Shown here piece after piece: positions 26,070 through 39,600 of a stretch of DNA of 64,000 bases; positions within the stretch are counted from its first letter, which is position 1; every line of letters starts with the position of its first letter. The DNA comes from Kryptolebias marmoratus (lineage: Eukaryota > Chordata > Actinopteri > Cyprinodontiformes > Rivulidae): assembly GCF_001649575.2 (NCBI RefSeq), contig NC_051445.1, positions 5,501,022-5,565,021 of the forward strand, given 5' to 3'. The notes under the pieces were generated by a model. The model had not been told where the DNA came from. It ran no database searches and was given only the letters and a program-made list of their open reading frames with translations. The translations under genes were made by a program, and so were the position numbers.

Positions 26070-27055
26070 TGAAACAAGATGTAAATAAGCAGCACTGAAG
26101 TGAAGTGTTTAATCTGGAGAACATAAATGTTTTAATGGTTCAATGCACATTCACCTTCCACAGCACTCACATTAAACACAAGAAATAAATTACATTCATT
26201 CATCTGTAAAAGCAAAATCAAACCATTACATCAGCTTACACCAGCTCCACGTGTCCTAATAACTCGTATTAAGTTGAGCAATGCAGCCATGATGACTGAG
26301 ACACTCTGCAAATGTCTTTTTTGGGCTTTAACACTGACTGGTCCAAAGTAAAATATTATTATTAATATTATTATTATTTATTTATAATAATAATATTTTC
26401 ATAAATAAAAAAGATGATTTAATTGAAGACTATTTTTCAACAAGTGTTAATATTTAAAAATGTCAAAAATACAAATGCATTTATGAGGCTCAAGAATCCC
26501 GTTTCATTTTTTTTTTTTCAGGAAACCTGAAAAAAGTAACAGTTAATCTGATTGAATCTTTTAGTTCTTGTGGCCGATGTGTTTCAGTGAGCGCAGTTAA
26601 ACCATTCTCCTTTAAAACAAGTTAAAACAGCATTGAGCCCTTTCTTCAGCACCTTCCATCGTGAGGATTCATGTCTCTAACCTGTACGTTTGTACTTACA
26701 GATGCAACATAAAAATCACATGATTTTTTTTAACTAATGTGTGTATCAAAATCTGTGCTTTCAGACAACAGCTCAAACTTTGCCACACTTCAGACACTTT
26801 GTGGGAACCATGAAATCCTCTTTAATATCTTTAGTATTTAAGCCTGTAGATTTAAGGATTTCCCTTCTGTTTATTTATTTATTTTCTGTATTTGTCATGT
26901 GTTTTTTGAGAATTAAAGGGTTTTTGTTCCTTTGCAAATTGATTTATCTGATCGTTTCTCTTTTATCTGTAACCATAAACCCACAAGGATGTCCTTGTCT
27001 AAGGAAATAACTGCTACACTGCTTCAACAACATAACACAACACTAATCACATTAA
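26070..27055. other. Non-coding AT-rich stretch
   Basis: Contains a run of ATT/TTA trinucleotides near 26,356-26,398 (attattattaatattattat). No supportable exon. Confidence 0.4.
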
Positions 27056-27059
27056 AAAT

Positions 27060-27400
27060 TGCCCTCTCCGGTCCTGTTTCCATAATGTGCACGAGTTAAA
27101 ATATGCCCTATTGTTTTGAGGCAGCCAGGTGGAAGAGCAGAGGAGTTTCTTTCACATTATGAAGACGCTGTGGGTGTTGGAGGGTGATGAAGCCACAAAG
27201 TCCACCGGCTCAGCTGATGTGATGAGAGAGACAGTCAGGACACCAGCTCAGGGCCTCGTTACTCAAGCTCCATTAGGCTTCACGCTTAAATTATACCCTA
27301 ATACCTGTTGTCACGGTGATGCACTGGGCTGCAAACATTTATCCGGGCCACAGGGGCCAGTAACTGCCCCTGTGTGCAACACCACCAATACCAAACACAC
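27060..27400. promoter_or_regulatory. Candidate conserved non-coding element
   Basis: Balanced, non-repetitive sequence (gaagacgctgtgggtgttgg, gtccaccggctcagctgatg, tgttgtcacggtgatgcact, ccgggccacaggggccagta) ahead of short CA repeats at 27,395-27,415. A 138-codon frame crosses it but runs into the CA repeats and looks like no family. Regulatory role is inferred from composition only. Confidence 0.28.
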
Positions 27401-27544
27401 ACACACATACACACAAACTAACACTTATCAACATTACACCCTGCAGGTAACACAAGCTGCTCTGAACACACACACACAGCATAAATATTCATTAACACAT
27501 CATCGGAAGAGCCTTCCAGTCTTCCACCTCTTTTTATTAATCTG

Positions 27545-28845
27545 ATGGCAATTTAACATGTTGGTTTCAGCCCTGAAAGCAGGACACACTGCTCACTTTG
27601 TATGTAAGCCATGACAGATCAGAATGAGTGGCATTTGGTGTCAAACTAAACAAAACTAAATAAAAGCAGTCATAAGAAAAGAAAAAAAAAACAAGTTGAC
27701 ATAACAAATCACATTTTTTATACACATACTTTTAAAAAAATGTCATTGTAATTTTACTTTTCCTTATACTTGTCTATTTTTGGATGGTTGTGAGCTAAAG
27801 TGTGAATAAACCTTAATGCAGAATTACTCTAATAAATCTCAGCAAGCATTGTTTCATCAGTGTGTTGACACACATGTGTAATATCCTTCCATCACACACT
27901 TATTTACGACTTGGTTATTTATTTTATTAAACCATTTTTTAAACCTTACAGTGTTAATATGGATTATAAACATAGTCACGCTGAGTGGTTTTAAAATGCA
28001 TTTTAAAAGCACCTCTTCAGATTGAACAAAAGATGAGGCAGAGGACTGATCAGCTCATCAGAATCTACTGTGTGCTCGTAGCTATGGAGAGATAGATTTT
28101 GTTACTTTGTTTTTTGCTCCGTCAATATTTATGCCCCTTTGTTTTTGCCTGTGTGTGTTAATTGGTTTGGCTGAACAACAGTATAAATTACCCTCCTGAG
28201 TCATTATGTTAGGGCAGTTGCAGTTAAGTTTCTGTTTGTTCAGTTAATCAATTGTTAAGTTCTATTTTTTGATGATGGTTATATTTAATTGACCACTAAA
28301 AAGCCCAGTTATGTGTTCTTCATGCCCTGACTGCCTGGTCCTTCATAATCATGCTAACAAATTTAAAGTTAAAACTTTATTTAATTGGATAAACATACAT
28401 TCCTCTACGTGCTTGGTGCCTTCTGACAAACTTCAAAAATACTCCTGTATTTTCAAACATCAGGACCCAACATTTAGGTCACGTATCAGGCTGTACCATC
28501 AAACATCATCAGCCTCCAAGTGTAAATTATGTTGCCTGTTAGATATAATAAAATCAAATGATGCAACAATTTCACTGAATGTGTTGAAACTGTATTTTTC
28601 TATGGACAAATTTTATAATCAATTAGTATTTAAAAGAAAGGAAAAACTTTACTGTGGATAGGAACTCAAGGATAATTTTTTTGACAGTTTTGCTGTACGA
28701 GAGGGTTGAAACTCCTCAGGTTCAATATGTTTAAAATATGACTTTCTTTCTGCAAATTGATATTAATGATACGGATACCCACTGAATTATGTCATCCAAA
28801 ATCGTAGTTAAAATTATATAATGCTGTTCTAAAATAAAACGTGGC
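27545..28845. other. Non-coding stretch
   Basis: AT-rich. A 116-codon plus-strand frame at 28,311-28,661 has no recognisable domain, and its Cys, Lys and Phe-rich make-up fits AT-rich random sequence. I do not call it. Confidence 0.4.
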
Positions 28846-28852
28846 TGATGAC

Positions 28853-29140
28853 AAGGTAGTGGTTAAAGTTGTTGCTTCACAGCAAAAAGGTTGCAAACTC
28901 ATCTCCTGGCCTTTCTGTGTGAAGTTTGCATGGAAAGTTTCCTCCAACTGAACAAAAACATGCGTGTTAGGTAACTGGTAACTCCAAAACTTTATCCTAG
29001 GTGTGAGTGAGAGTGAGAATGTTTGTTTGTCTCCATGTGGTCCTGTGATGGACCTGCAATCTGTCCAGGTTTACAGCGCCTCTCCCACAGGGACTGCTGG
29101 ACATAGACACCGGCTTATTCGCAACCTGGAGAAGAAAAGC
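28853..29140 (+). repeat. tRNA-derived SINE (family S1), most complete copy
   Basis: The head reads ggtagtggttaaagttgttg then cttcacagcaaaaaggttgc, corresponding to a tRNA-like box A region and a decayed box B (aggttgcaaactc). The body follows with ggcctttctgtgtgaagttt, aacatgcgtgttaggtaact, gtcctgtgatggacctgcaa, tctgtccaggtttacagcgc and ctcccacagggactgctgga. This is the order expected of a common fish SINE and anchors the interpretation of the partial copies elsewhere. Confidence 0.75.
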
Positions 29141-29149
29141 GGGTAAAGA

Positions 29150-29378
29150 AAATGTAAGGGTGGAGGTTTTTGGGCGCATCTTACATGAAGATGACCCCAG
29201 GGCAGACCCAGGATTTGTTGGAGGAATTGCATATCTTTTCTGGCCTGGGAACACCCAGGGATCCCCCAGGAGGTGCTTGGAGAGGGTCGCTGGGAAGAGG
29301 AATGTCTGTGTTTCCCTCTTGGATCTAGAAGAAAATGGACAGACAGACAGACAGATGGATGAATGGATGTTTTTGTAA
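29150..29378 (+). repeat. Non-LTR retrotransposon 3' end
   Basis: Translation of 29,160-29,340 gives GGIAYLFWPGN followed by GSPRRCLERVAGKRNVCVS and LLDLEEN. This resembles the degenerate C-terminal end of a fish non-LTR retrotransposon ORF, where a W-E-R-L-G-like motif is followed by an E-x-V-A-G-x-R-x-V motif. It ends in a cagacagacagacagatgga tail. It abuts the SINE at 28,853 and shares tail style with the insertion at 46,478-46,607. Family assignment (Rex or RTE-like) is tentative. Confidence 0.6.
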
Positions 29379-29379
29379 T

Positions 29380-30513
29380 ATATGATTTTTGGTTAGTACA
29401 GAATATCTGTGTGTGTTTTTCAACTTTGTGTGGACCATTTAAGTTTTGACATGTTCTAAGTTGTGAAGATTTTTAAAAATTACAGCTTCATTTTCTTTAA
29501 AAAGCATTTTTGAACTTAAAGGTTAAGACTTAATTTTAGGATTAATGTTCAAATGTTATTTGAATGCCAGTGTAATTTTACAATTAAGGATCCTGGCAAG
29601 CATAGAGTATGTGTTCATGTGACACTCAGCCAGTCTGTTTTATCAAACGTCAGTCTTTCATCTCTGCAGCAGTCCTGAACGCAGTAGACAGACTGGGTGA
29701 CGGTGGCACCCAGGGGTCTCTGAACACATCAGCACCCGTCTTCTACACTTCATTCCAAAAAACTCTGAAATCTCTGGATACCAACACAACTGTCACACAC
29801 GCACACAAACAGAAACGCATCCACAAACACACATAGAGACACTCAGTCACTTTAATTCATACAGATAATGTCATGCAGATATCTCATCCACTCTCATCAG
29901 CTTCAGTTTCAGTCACGGGAAAATTCGAGACAGAGATTTGATTTCATTTATGCATATTTTTATGTAGCTTTCTACTGTGGAACATTATGGATCTGCTTAC
30001 TTTTTTGCTATGAACTACTACAATTTCATCCAAAAAGCATTTATATATGCTTCTGCTTTCAGGAGGCGAAATAGATACATGTAGGCTCTGGTCATATTTT
30101 CAACTGCTCTTTGAGGAAAACATCAGATCAGCCAATCAAATAACATGGGTTTGTAAAAGCACATAATTTGCTTAATTTAAAATCAAGCATCAGGTGGCTG
30201 AGAGGCTGCTGTGAGTACTGTAAATTAGTACTAGATTATATTACCAACTGAATCTGTAACGCACTAGACATTTATATTTGAAAAAGTAATACACACATTA
30301 CAACCAATGAGTGCAGAAGAGTATAGCTGAACAGCATGTGCCATGTCTGTTAGATTAAAAAAAAAACAAAGTTGAATCTACAAAAAGTCAATAAAATTAT
30401 TTAGTCGACAGTAAATGTAAACAATTGACTTACACTAGTTCAAAATTGTCATTTCAACCAGTATTGTTGTGGCACAAATCAGAGCACTTTATAAAAAGTA
30501 TTTCACATGAAGG

Positions 30514-30560
<47 letters not shown>

Positions 30561-31250
30561 TTACAGTGTCAATCTATATATTTTTTTAAAACCATCGTCA
30601 AATATTTAGGCATGCAGTGCATGAGTAAAACATGCAGTTTCCACCCTAGGTTTCACAAAATAATAAAACAAGAGAGTTTAGGTTGGATAGTGAAAGCTTG
30701 GGAGGACACTGTATGTTTTACTAATGCACTGCATATCTAAATATTTGATGAGCTGACAGGCATATACAATTATTTATAAAAGTTGGATCTATGCCAGATT
30801 TTGCTCCAGAGTAAAACAGTAGAAAAACCGTTCTCACCAACAACTGCACTGTCACATGTGTAACTTAGACAAACTTACATTTGAGTTACTATTTACTTTT
30901 ACAAACTTGGCAGAGGTTGCGTTATTCTAAAAAATCAATATTCATATCCTCTTGCAGGAGAACAGATTGATTTGTTTGGTAGTTTTGATTTACTTGAGTA
31001 CAGAAGGCTTTTGTTTCTTGCCTAATTATAATAACAATCACTGAGAGGAAAATCTAACTACTATTTACTTCTGCAACTGTATAAGATTTCTTTTTACTTT
31101 AAATCTTAAACTATGCACAAAAATATGTCTGTCAGCTGGTGCGTAAATACAAAAAGTTTAAATGTCTTAAACGCATGTTAAACTTTTTTGCTCTATTTTT
31201 TGCAATTTTGCTTGACAAGCTCCAAGTAAGGTTTCTGTTCTTCCCAAAAA
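29380..31250. other. Non-coding stretch with TA microsatellite
   Basis: Includes a perfect TA tract at 30,519-30,554. Bases 29,640-29,800 follow a good acceptor-like tctttcatctctgcag and stay open on the plus strand for about 60 codons, but end in CA-rich sequence with no donor. I could not make an exon of it. Confidence 0.4.
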
Positions 31251-31254
31251 TGGA

Positions 31255-31610
31255 ATATAAAAGCACTTTGGAGGAGAATAATTTGGGAGCTCAGCCTGGC
31301 AGTGCACTACTTGAAGCCACCTGACTATTCCGTGGTCGGCACAGCATCAGGCTGACAAGGGGGAAGCGGAAGCCTCCATAAACTGGGTCGCAGAGGGTAA
31401 AACTGCCTGAGGGCAACTTGGCTGACACCCCACATCTAAATCAGCATGTTAGGCACCAGTGCACGACAAAGAATTATGGGGAAAAAATGCAAGAGAGGAG
31501 AAACTGCATGCATTATGTGTTTTAATATTCCGTGTTTGGAGAGTGGATGAGATCAGTGCAGTAGAGCTGAGCCATTTGGCTTCCCTTCAAAGCAACGGAC
31601 ACATGGAGGG
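31255..31610. promoter_or_regulatory. Candidate conserved non-coding element
   Basis: GC-richer, repeat-free block (ctcagcctggcagtgcacta, ccgtggtcggcacagcatca, gggggaagcggaagcctcca, aactgggtcgcagagggtaa) in AT-rich surroundings. No frame is coding-like. Inference from composition only. Confidence 0.25.
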
Positions 31611-31984
31611 TACTTAACTGCTAAAGTTCAAACAAAGCTGCTTTTTAGATTCCAGAGGAAACATTACCTGAAGGTCATCAAACTACTCAACACAAAGCTG
31701 AAGTTAAAGAACCACATAAAATGTCATTATTGGTGTGTTCTCACTTTTGAGCTGAAGTTCTCTCGTGAGTCAGTTGTTTTTAAGTTTCAGACATTAACCT
31801 AATTATTATTTAGGACTAATCTATAAGTGGAAGATTAGGATTGTGCTCCAAGAAGACACTTTCTAGTTAGACTCATGTTAGTTTTTTTTTTTTTTTAATT
31901 TTATGCTTTTTATAATTTTTCATTACTCTTTATTTATTAATTTTCATATATCTATTTTCTTTTACCAACTTCTCTTCTCGGGTT

Positions 31985-32245
31985 GATGGTGAGGTGGGGC
32001 CCATCTCCAGCAGTCGCTGTGTGAGAGGTGGGGGACACCCTGGACAGGTCGCAAGTCCAGTTGAGACAAACAACCATTTACATTCCCACTCACACCCATT
32101 TAGAGTTACCAGTTAACCTAACATGCATGTTTCCTCCCTTATGTGGGAAACTGGAGTACATGAAGTAAATTCGTGCATGCACGGGGAGAACATGCAAACT
32201 CCACCCAGAAAGGCCCCAGGGTGGGAGGCAATCCTGTCACCTTCT
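31985..32245 (-). repeat. SINE (family S1), partial
   Basis: It contains catctccagcagtcgctgtg, ggggacaccctggacaggtc, cccactcacacccatttaga, gttaccagttaacctaacat and ggggagaacatgcaaactcc, with cagaaaggccccagg at its right end. These are the reverse complement, in reverse order, of the 28,853 copy. The tRNA-like head is missing or eroded. Confidence 0.7.
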
Positions 32246-32249
32246 GCTC

Positions 32250-35205
32250 CGTCGTGCCGCCTGCTTTCAGTTTTTGCCTCGTTAAATAGTTTTCCCTTTT
32301 TTACTTGATTTTACCTCCATGCTTGCCTGTGCTTGTGACTGCATTATTCCCAAATTTATTTTATTAACATAAGTGTTTGGTATGAGGTCCTGTCTCTTTA
32401 TCTTTTTTGATTTAGTCATTTAGTCTCTGTTCATCCTTTTGTTTGCGTTACAAAAGTTGAAACCACTGACATGTAAGAAAATTACTGATTCAAACCTGAA
32501 TTCAAACAATTCAAACCCGAATGTTGAAGCTGGAGCGGGTACAGCATCCTCACAGGATGGTCACAACTTTGAAGTTCACCACTAATGTGTACGATGAGTA
32601 GAAATACAGCTTAGAAGCTCCAATATATTGGGTCCTGCTGGCTTCAGTTCCCAACAACAAGAATAGATGGGAATATTTGTTCTACTATTTTCTTATATGT
32701 TGATGGGTTATATAGTTTGAGTTCACATTTGAACTATAATTAAAGACCCAGCTATCAAAGATTTAAAATTGCATGTTTTTTGCTGCTGTTTTTTGTTTAT
32801 GGTGTGGTTTTCAGTTTTTTTTATGTTGGCGTGTCTGCTTGTACCGAATGTGCCATCACCTCAATGTGGTGTGGTGCATTTCTTAAGACAGCTTTCACTG
32901 AATCTCTCCTTAAATATTAAAAATTTGAGACACACTTTTTAAAAGCATTAAACTATTGCTGACTCTCTCCACTACAATTTAGTTTTAAATTTCCATCTTT
33001 TTTTCACAAAGAAAGTTTAAGTGCAGTCTTTCCAAATACGCAGAAGAGAAGAATAAAAGTTTTCTTTTGTTTGCCTAAAGACACACACTGACACAAAACA
33101 CTCCATCACATTCAATACTACAGACAAGGAAAGGAGAGCTGTGTTTTGAAAATGAGGTCAGTATCAATGTTTCCTGCACATTCCTCTGTCACTGTCTAAC
33201 CTTTGGAGAATCCTGCCGACACTCAGATTAACTCTCAGTGAGAGTAAATCCTGGACGACAGCTAACACACACTCAGATGTGCACAAAAAGCAAAAGCAAA
33301 GTAATACCTCACAGGCACTCACACAAACACAAAGGGTTGATTTTTTTTTTCTCAATCTATACCCCCACCCCCCACTCACACACACACCCCCACCTACACA
33401 CACACAATAAAGACTGCATAAAGTTACATCTTACACCGATGCACAAATTCAATCTTTAATTCTGTGGTGAACACACACACTGCTGTTTTTGTACTATCAC
33501 TTTGCAAATATGCATAAGGTCCCTTTAGTTCCTTCAATCCCACACTGAGACACACACATGCAGAAATGCACACACACACAGACCCATCCTGAACTTTTGG
33601 GATCTGTGGGTAAAAAGCTGACTTGATGTGACGGGAGGTGTGCAGACTCGGCAGAACTGCTTTTCTGCAGATGGTTGATGTGAACCTGCAGCAGCTGTCA
33701 GATCTCTGTCAGAAACTGTCACCATGCTCTTTATTCTACAAGCTCTGCCTCTCCCTGCTCCCACCCTCCATCCTGCCTCTCCCCACAGGAGTTTGTCAAA
33801 CCTCAACCTCATCCTCCATGTGGGCCACAGACAAAAAAGGGAAGAAAAACACCAGAAATCCGTTTGAGTACAGCACCAGATAATTTTGCACTTAGAAGGT
33901 ATTAAAAGAGAAAAAAACTTTGCCAATTTACACCTTATTCACATCAAGAATAGCTCATGTCATGAGACAAAAAAATGTTTGTAGTGATGAATCCATGGAG
34001 AGTGTTCAACATTTTTTAAAACGCTTTTATTTCTTTTGTTATGCCGGAACAATTATTTTTCAATTTATTTTTAATGTATTACATGAATAGGTTTCAAAAA
34101 GCCACTGTAAAATTTTTACCGAACACAAACAAACATTAGCAGGTTACTAAAGTCATCCAGCTTAAACACTGATTCCACTGGAGTTTAATTCATCAGTTTA
34201 AAATGAATGAATTTTTTTGGGTCAATGTGTTTAATAAAATTAATACTGTGTTCTCAAAACTAGATTCAAAGGAAACAAAGTTTCTAAGATTTGTAGCACT
34301 TTGTCTTAGTTTGCAGATTGGTTGTTTCTCAATATGTATAACAAAAATCTTTCCTCTTGTATTGTGTGCTCCCCACACATAGTAAAGTCGGATATACTTT
34401 TGATTTGTGCACCATATTGATAGCAAATATGTAGTACTTTTGAGGCACTTGAATCGTACAGTGACATTCTGTCTTAGTGTCTCTCCAAAGTCCCTACTAG
34501 CCATGTTCCTGACTTACACAAGAAGTACAAGTTTGGTATGTATTCTGGATTTTTTGTGAGACTTGTTGAATATGCTTGTGAATGATTAAAAGCCTCCACA
34601 GCCAGTCTGCGACCTTCTATGGGGCTAACAAACACAAGGCATGAGCAAGTCTCAAGCATGGGTTTGCCAAATTATTTGCTGTAGACTGCCTGTAGTAGCA
34701 CTTAAAAGTAGTGAGTGAGTTTTTAGGTTTATTTCTTGAGATTCTGTCACAATAAGCAACAATAGCTTTCATGCCATATTTCAGTCCTGAAATTTGGTAA
34801 AGTCCCTGGAAGAGTTTAAAGTGACATGTATGGGAACATGTTTGTCATTTACACTAATCTAAATGTGCATTCTGGTAGAAAGTGTTATAGACTGATGAAT
34901 AACAATAAGTTCTGATTCCACAAGATCTTTTTTGTTCCTCTCACCTTCTTCCTTCTCCTTTTCTACCTGATGATTCCATTTGGATGTGTCTCTTTTGCAT
35001 TCTCATCATAATATACCAGGGTTTCAGTTTCAGAGCAGAAGGATTTTCCAACTCAGACTCCCGCAGAGAAAGACTTGGAAAATGTTTATCATTTGCAAAC
35101 ATACACACACACTCATACAACACAGAGGGTAAATATTATACTAGGGATTTCTCTGCTCAAAATTTGCCAGTAAGAGGGGTGCAGCTGTCTTACTAACACA
35201 CAGAC
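32250..35205. other. Non-coding stretch
   Basis: No supportable gene. Bases 33,600-33,850 are less AT-rich and include an acceptor-like tttctgcag followed by a plus-strand open frame (MVDVNLQQLSDLCQK...). Neither a donor nor a partner exon could be found, so it is left uncalled. C-rich and CA-rich runs lie near 33,361-33,408. Confidence 0.4.
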
Positions 35206-35212
35206 ACCCACC

Positions 35213-35245
<33 letters not shown>

Positions 35246-35485
35246 ATATATATATACATACATTTAAAGCACACACACATACTATATAAACACACACAGT
35301 TATCACACACATACAAAAGGGGATTATTATTTTTATATCCACACACACACACATGCAGAGAGCTTAAAAATGTAATTTTTTGTAACTCACACATTTGAAT
35401 ACACAAATCATGACATACACAAACACACACTGACACATGGCAGGGCTTATAAGTGACATACACACACATATCCCTAATCTGAAGA
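35205..35485. repeat. CA-rich low-complexity cluster
   Basis: A perfect CA run at 35,216-35,243 is followed by a short TA run at 35,245-35,256 and by broken CA stretches up to about 35,470. The 118-codon minus frame here is made of CA-repeat codons (VCVCV) and is not a gene. Confidence 0.9.
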
Positions 35486-35909
35486 AAAGGGGAGCAGACT
35501 GGGAATGTTAGGCAGCAGCTGCAAATGAGGATTTACAGCATCTTCCTCCTCTTTCTAAACGGTCTTCTTCATAACACACACAGCAGTAGGTAAAATATGT
35601 ATGACTGAAATATGGTTCCTCTGCAGAGACACACAACTTGGACTGGGACAAATCATATCATAACTGGACGGTTTGGAATGCCTTTCACAACCTGAGAATC
35701 AGATAAGATTTCACTTCCATCTCTATGAGATCATCTTGGATGATTGTAGCCAAGCTTAGCTCTATTTCTAGCAGCTGATGGTAGAAAAAAACAACAAAAT
35801 ATTGGCATCACTGAAACAACGACTTTAGAGGTGCCGTAGCTCCCCGTGGTTAGAAAACACCAGTATCAAATTCTGCTAAATCCACAAAATGTGACTGTAT
35901 GATACAAGT

Positions 35910-36000
<91 letters not shown>
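35910..36000. repeat. Compound (CA)n(TA)n microsatellite
   Basis: About 8 CA units run directly into about 36 TA units. Such a TA tract can extrude as a hairpin and often varies in length. Confidence 0.97.
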
Positions 36001-36394
36001 TTTTTCTTTTTATTCTATTTCTGTCTCTTTTCTCTTTTTGCTGCTGCCATGATGAGTCATTTTCACATAAAATTTTAATTATACCTGTGGGGAAATTGAG
36101 TCACAGTTTCTTTTTTGCGGTTATGTAATAAAAAAGAGCTTTTAGTGAAATAACAAAAGAGTGGATCCATTCTCTGGGCCAGTAAAAAAAAAAGGATGAT
36201 TCAGTTGTTTTTATCATATTTTACTTCAGGTATTTTAGCTTCATTGTCATTTTCTGCTTTTATGAATCATGGATACATGCAGCCTTCACCCTTCTGAACA
36301 AACTTTTTTGTTGAGATGCTCACAGAATTATAGATGTTTACATTAAGTGCAATCTATGTGACATTGAGGTGTCTTTTACGATCTGTTAGTGGCT

Positions 36395-36600
36395 GGAGTA
36401 TGTATTGTAAATGACTGTCAGTTCTTATCACATCAAATTTTAGCTCAATATCTGTTAAATTCACTGAGGTTCAGGCATTTGTGTGTAGGTTAAAGTTAAA
36501 TAGCTGTGGTAGCCATCTTGAATTGGGTTGACTCCCAAAGTTAATCTGTTGTAGATGTTCACTCAATTATTCATTTTTAGTCTTTCTGACCATTAAAAGC
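36395..36600 (+). repeat. Dispersed repeat family R, copy
   Basis: Contains aaattttagctcaatatctg, ttaaattcactgaggttcag, gctgtggtagccatcttgaa, ttgggttgactcccaaagtt, aatctgttgtagatgttcac. Same order as at 9,264 and 24,418. Confidence 0.7.
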
Positions 36601-36604
36601 TCTC

Positions 36605-39600
36605 TTACACTACAAGTCACATAAACCCAATAACACACTCCAAAGTTCAGACTGGGGGCAACTTAAGCTTTGGTGTGTTGCCAAAGGACCCTTTGGCACA
36701 CGGCAGGGAAAGCCAGGATGGAATCACTAACTCTTTAATTAGAAGTCAATTACTTTCTGAGACACATCCACCCAAAAAAGCAACATTTAGGTAAGAGAAA
36801 AAAGTGTGCCTGCCACATACAGCATGAAGGTGTGTATCAAACAACTGACCCCTGATCAGTTTGTTCACACATCTGTCAGTCAGCACTGCCGTAAACACTG
36901 AAGCAGCACCCATTTAATAAACACACACACGCAACCCGTCAGGTTCTGTTATCACAAACAGACAGCTACTGTTAGCCAGCTGTGTGTGTGTGGTTGTGTG
37001 TGTGCTCACTTCAGTGTCACTTGTGGATCTATTTGAGGGCTAATACTACAGCCCTGGTTGAGTTCTCCTAACTTTTTATTAGTTCAGATCTGGTTTTAGT
37101 TTTAAACTACAGTTTGAACCCTGCTGTAGTAGGTTAAAGCTGAGGAGTTTGGGTACTTTCAGTGGTAAAATCATGAGTTAAGAATGAAGTAATGCATTTA
37201 TACCAGTGATGGTTCGCTCACCAATAGAACTATAAATATGTGAGTGTGTCTATTTATGATCAGCTTTGGGCATCTTGAGATCAAAGTTGTAAATGTTTAT
37301 TTTGCCATTAAGGCTTTCCTAATATCAGCCTCAGCTCTAGTATGCGTGTGCCTGTGTGTGTGTGTGTGTGTGTGAGTGTGTCCTGCAGTTTTTCAGTCAG
37401 GAAGGTTAAACAGCTCCCCCTTGAGACAAGCAGAAGTGAAGACAAAAGGCTTAACTTTAAGTTTCAAAGCATAATCTGTGCTTAAAATGAGAAATGTGAA
37501 TGTTTGTTTAGTAATGGGAATTAATCACAGAACATATATGAATACAATGTTTGATTGATTCACTTCTATTCTGTACATGTTACAACCACTTAGTGTCCTC
37601 TGAAATCTACCAATGTTTTAGTTATTCAACAGCCAGTGGTGTGGTGCGAAGTATACCCAATTATAGAATACTCATCTTCTTCTGCTGTACATCTCACTGA
37701 GTGATACCCTACATGTCAGTTTCTTTTCCCTATTTTAACCTAAAAAAAACCATAAGCTTCCCCTTTTTGACTCTCACAGGATAGTGGTATTCTAATATTC
37801 TCTATAAGCCAGTGGTTTCTTAGTTTAGGCATTAACTTGGAGACTAAACCTAATAACTGACTGAGAGTAAAAATAAAAAGTTAAAAAACATCCTGTATAT
37901 TGATCTCTGACATGAAAGAAGAAAATCAAAGCAGGATCAACCTTCCCTGCAGGCTTCTTCCAGTACAAGTTTTAAGTCCCACTCCCTCAGTGTAAACAAG
38001 GGAGGTGATATTAAAATAATAATAATAAAAAAAATAAACATTGAATATGAGTTGACTCTTGTTGATTCACACAGCTCTTACCTTGCTGCTGTATATTCAA
38101 TTATTGATTTCTCTAATAGCTGTAATAAATATTTCACGCCAACAGAAAGCTCATGTAACACCATGATTGTGTGGGTAGGAGGGACTTACAGCCCAATATC
38201 TTAGTATGCAGAAGCTGGTTCCAAAAATACTACATGGCAGTTTCTGTAAAACAGGACATTCAATTCCAACAATGATTGAAGGCAGGGACACTTGGTTTAT
38301 CAATACAGAGTATATGTCTGTGGCCTCAACCTAGTGAATGGAAACAACAGCACTAAAAACAATGACTGTATTTCAAGACTTTAAATTCCAGACAAAATAT
38401 CTCACCATTCATTTCTAGAGTTTGCTAATCTGAAGAAAGGCAGAGGCCTGAAATTTCACATCACATCAAATCATTTAATGGGAGCTCTTTTGGTGTGCTG
38501 ATATGGTAAAATATAATGTTTAATGATGTTTGGTGCACTAATGTAACCTTTAAGAATGTGTTTATTTGTTGTTAAGTGCTTGCATAGACTTAGACAGGAG
38601 TACCACCTGTGTTTCTCAGCACAGGGCTGTTGGTCAAGGTCTTAAACACCACAGGGCTGGTTGAAACTGGATTCTGTCTCAGGTGGTGTGTCTTGTGAAA
38701 TGTAAACTTCTGAATCAACCAGCTGCTTGGATGCAAAGGGGAAGTCCCAGCATGCTATAAATAGATAAACATTCTGTTAGTTATAGCACTGACATATATG
38801 TGTTGACGAGATGCGTTTACTCTCCCTTGTGCACAAAGAAATCAACTTTTACTCTTAAGAAGATTCTCCGTTTATTTGTTTCGCTGTTGTTAAAGATTTA
38901 ATTTGTTTCACATTTGTGTGGGCTTGTACTCAGTGGAGCCTTACTGACTGACAATAACCTGATCATTATTGCAAAGTTTAATTAACAAGGCAGATACAAT
39001 CATGTTTTCTTTTGTTTCTAAGATTGCTAAACTATGCTATCTTTAAAAAACTGAACTTTGTTTTGCTTTGGCCTAACACTTATTGTTTGTATAATGAGCC
39101 TGCAGTGATGAATGACCCTGGACATAAATCAAACTGTTTTTTGAATAAGAAATTTCAGAACAACACAAACATTTTTTTTTCTTCTAATGTTTTGGTACTT
39201 TTGTGCAAGAAGCAAAAATAACTACCATCTTAATTTAAATCAAATATTTTGCATATAAATTGTGGCAAAATATTGACTCATAGCACACCCACACAAAATA
39301 TATTTTTTTTTACATAAAAACCACTGTCGTTAGAGATGAACACATGCACAAAACAGACTTACAAAAAGTGTATCTACACGAGCTTCACCTAAAGCCAGAT
39401 GCTGGAGACAGACAGTAAAGAATCTGAGAGCAGAAAAGTCAGATCTGTTCGATGAGAGGAGACAGACGGCCGGCGAGCAGCTCGCGCAGACACACAGTGA
39501 TGTGACAAAACTGCACACGCGTCACACATTCCTCACTTGCACACATTTGACACATCAAGCATCTGAAGCACACGCATGATCGCCTAACTGTGCACGGATG

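Noticed and set aside
25671..26072. 133-codon plus-strand open frame
   Set aside because: It is made of Phe, Leu, Ser and Val codons produced by a CT-only tract; it has no domain, no splice partner and no start context of note.
27129..27545. 138-codon plus frame
   Set aside because: It runs into CA repeats (THTHTY) and shows no domain; composition suits a regulatory block better.
28311..28661. 116-codon plus frame in the desert
   Set aside because: The codon make-up fits AT-rich random sequence, with no known motif and no splice sites suggesting an exon.
33534..33926. 130-codon minus frame and opposing exon-like plus frame after tttctgcag
   Set aside because: Neither has a donor or partner exon, and the minus frame ends in CA-repeat codons. 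Kept only as a note within the non-coding stretch.
35113..35469. 118-codon minus frame rich in VCVC
   Set aside because: Translation of broken CA repeats.
37630..37730. Tc1-like or other element suggested by agtatacccaattatagaat
   Set aside because: Only a vague resemblance to known fish repeats; no inverted ends or second copy in the window.
39420..39500. Possible minus exon encoding LRELLAGRLSPLIEQI
   Set aside because: A stop follows at once, no convincing acceptor precedes it, and no partner exon is near.
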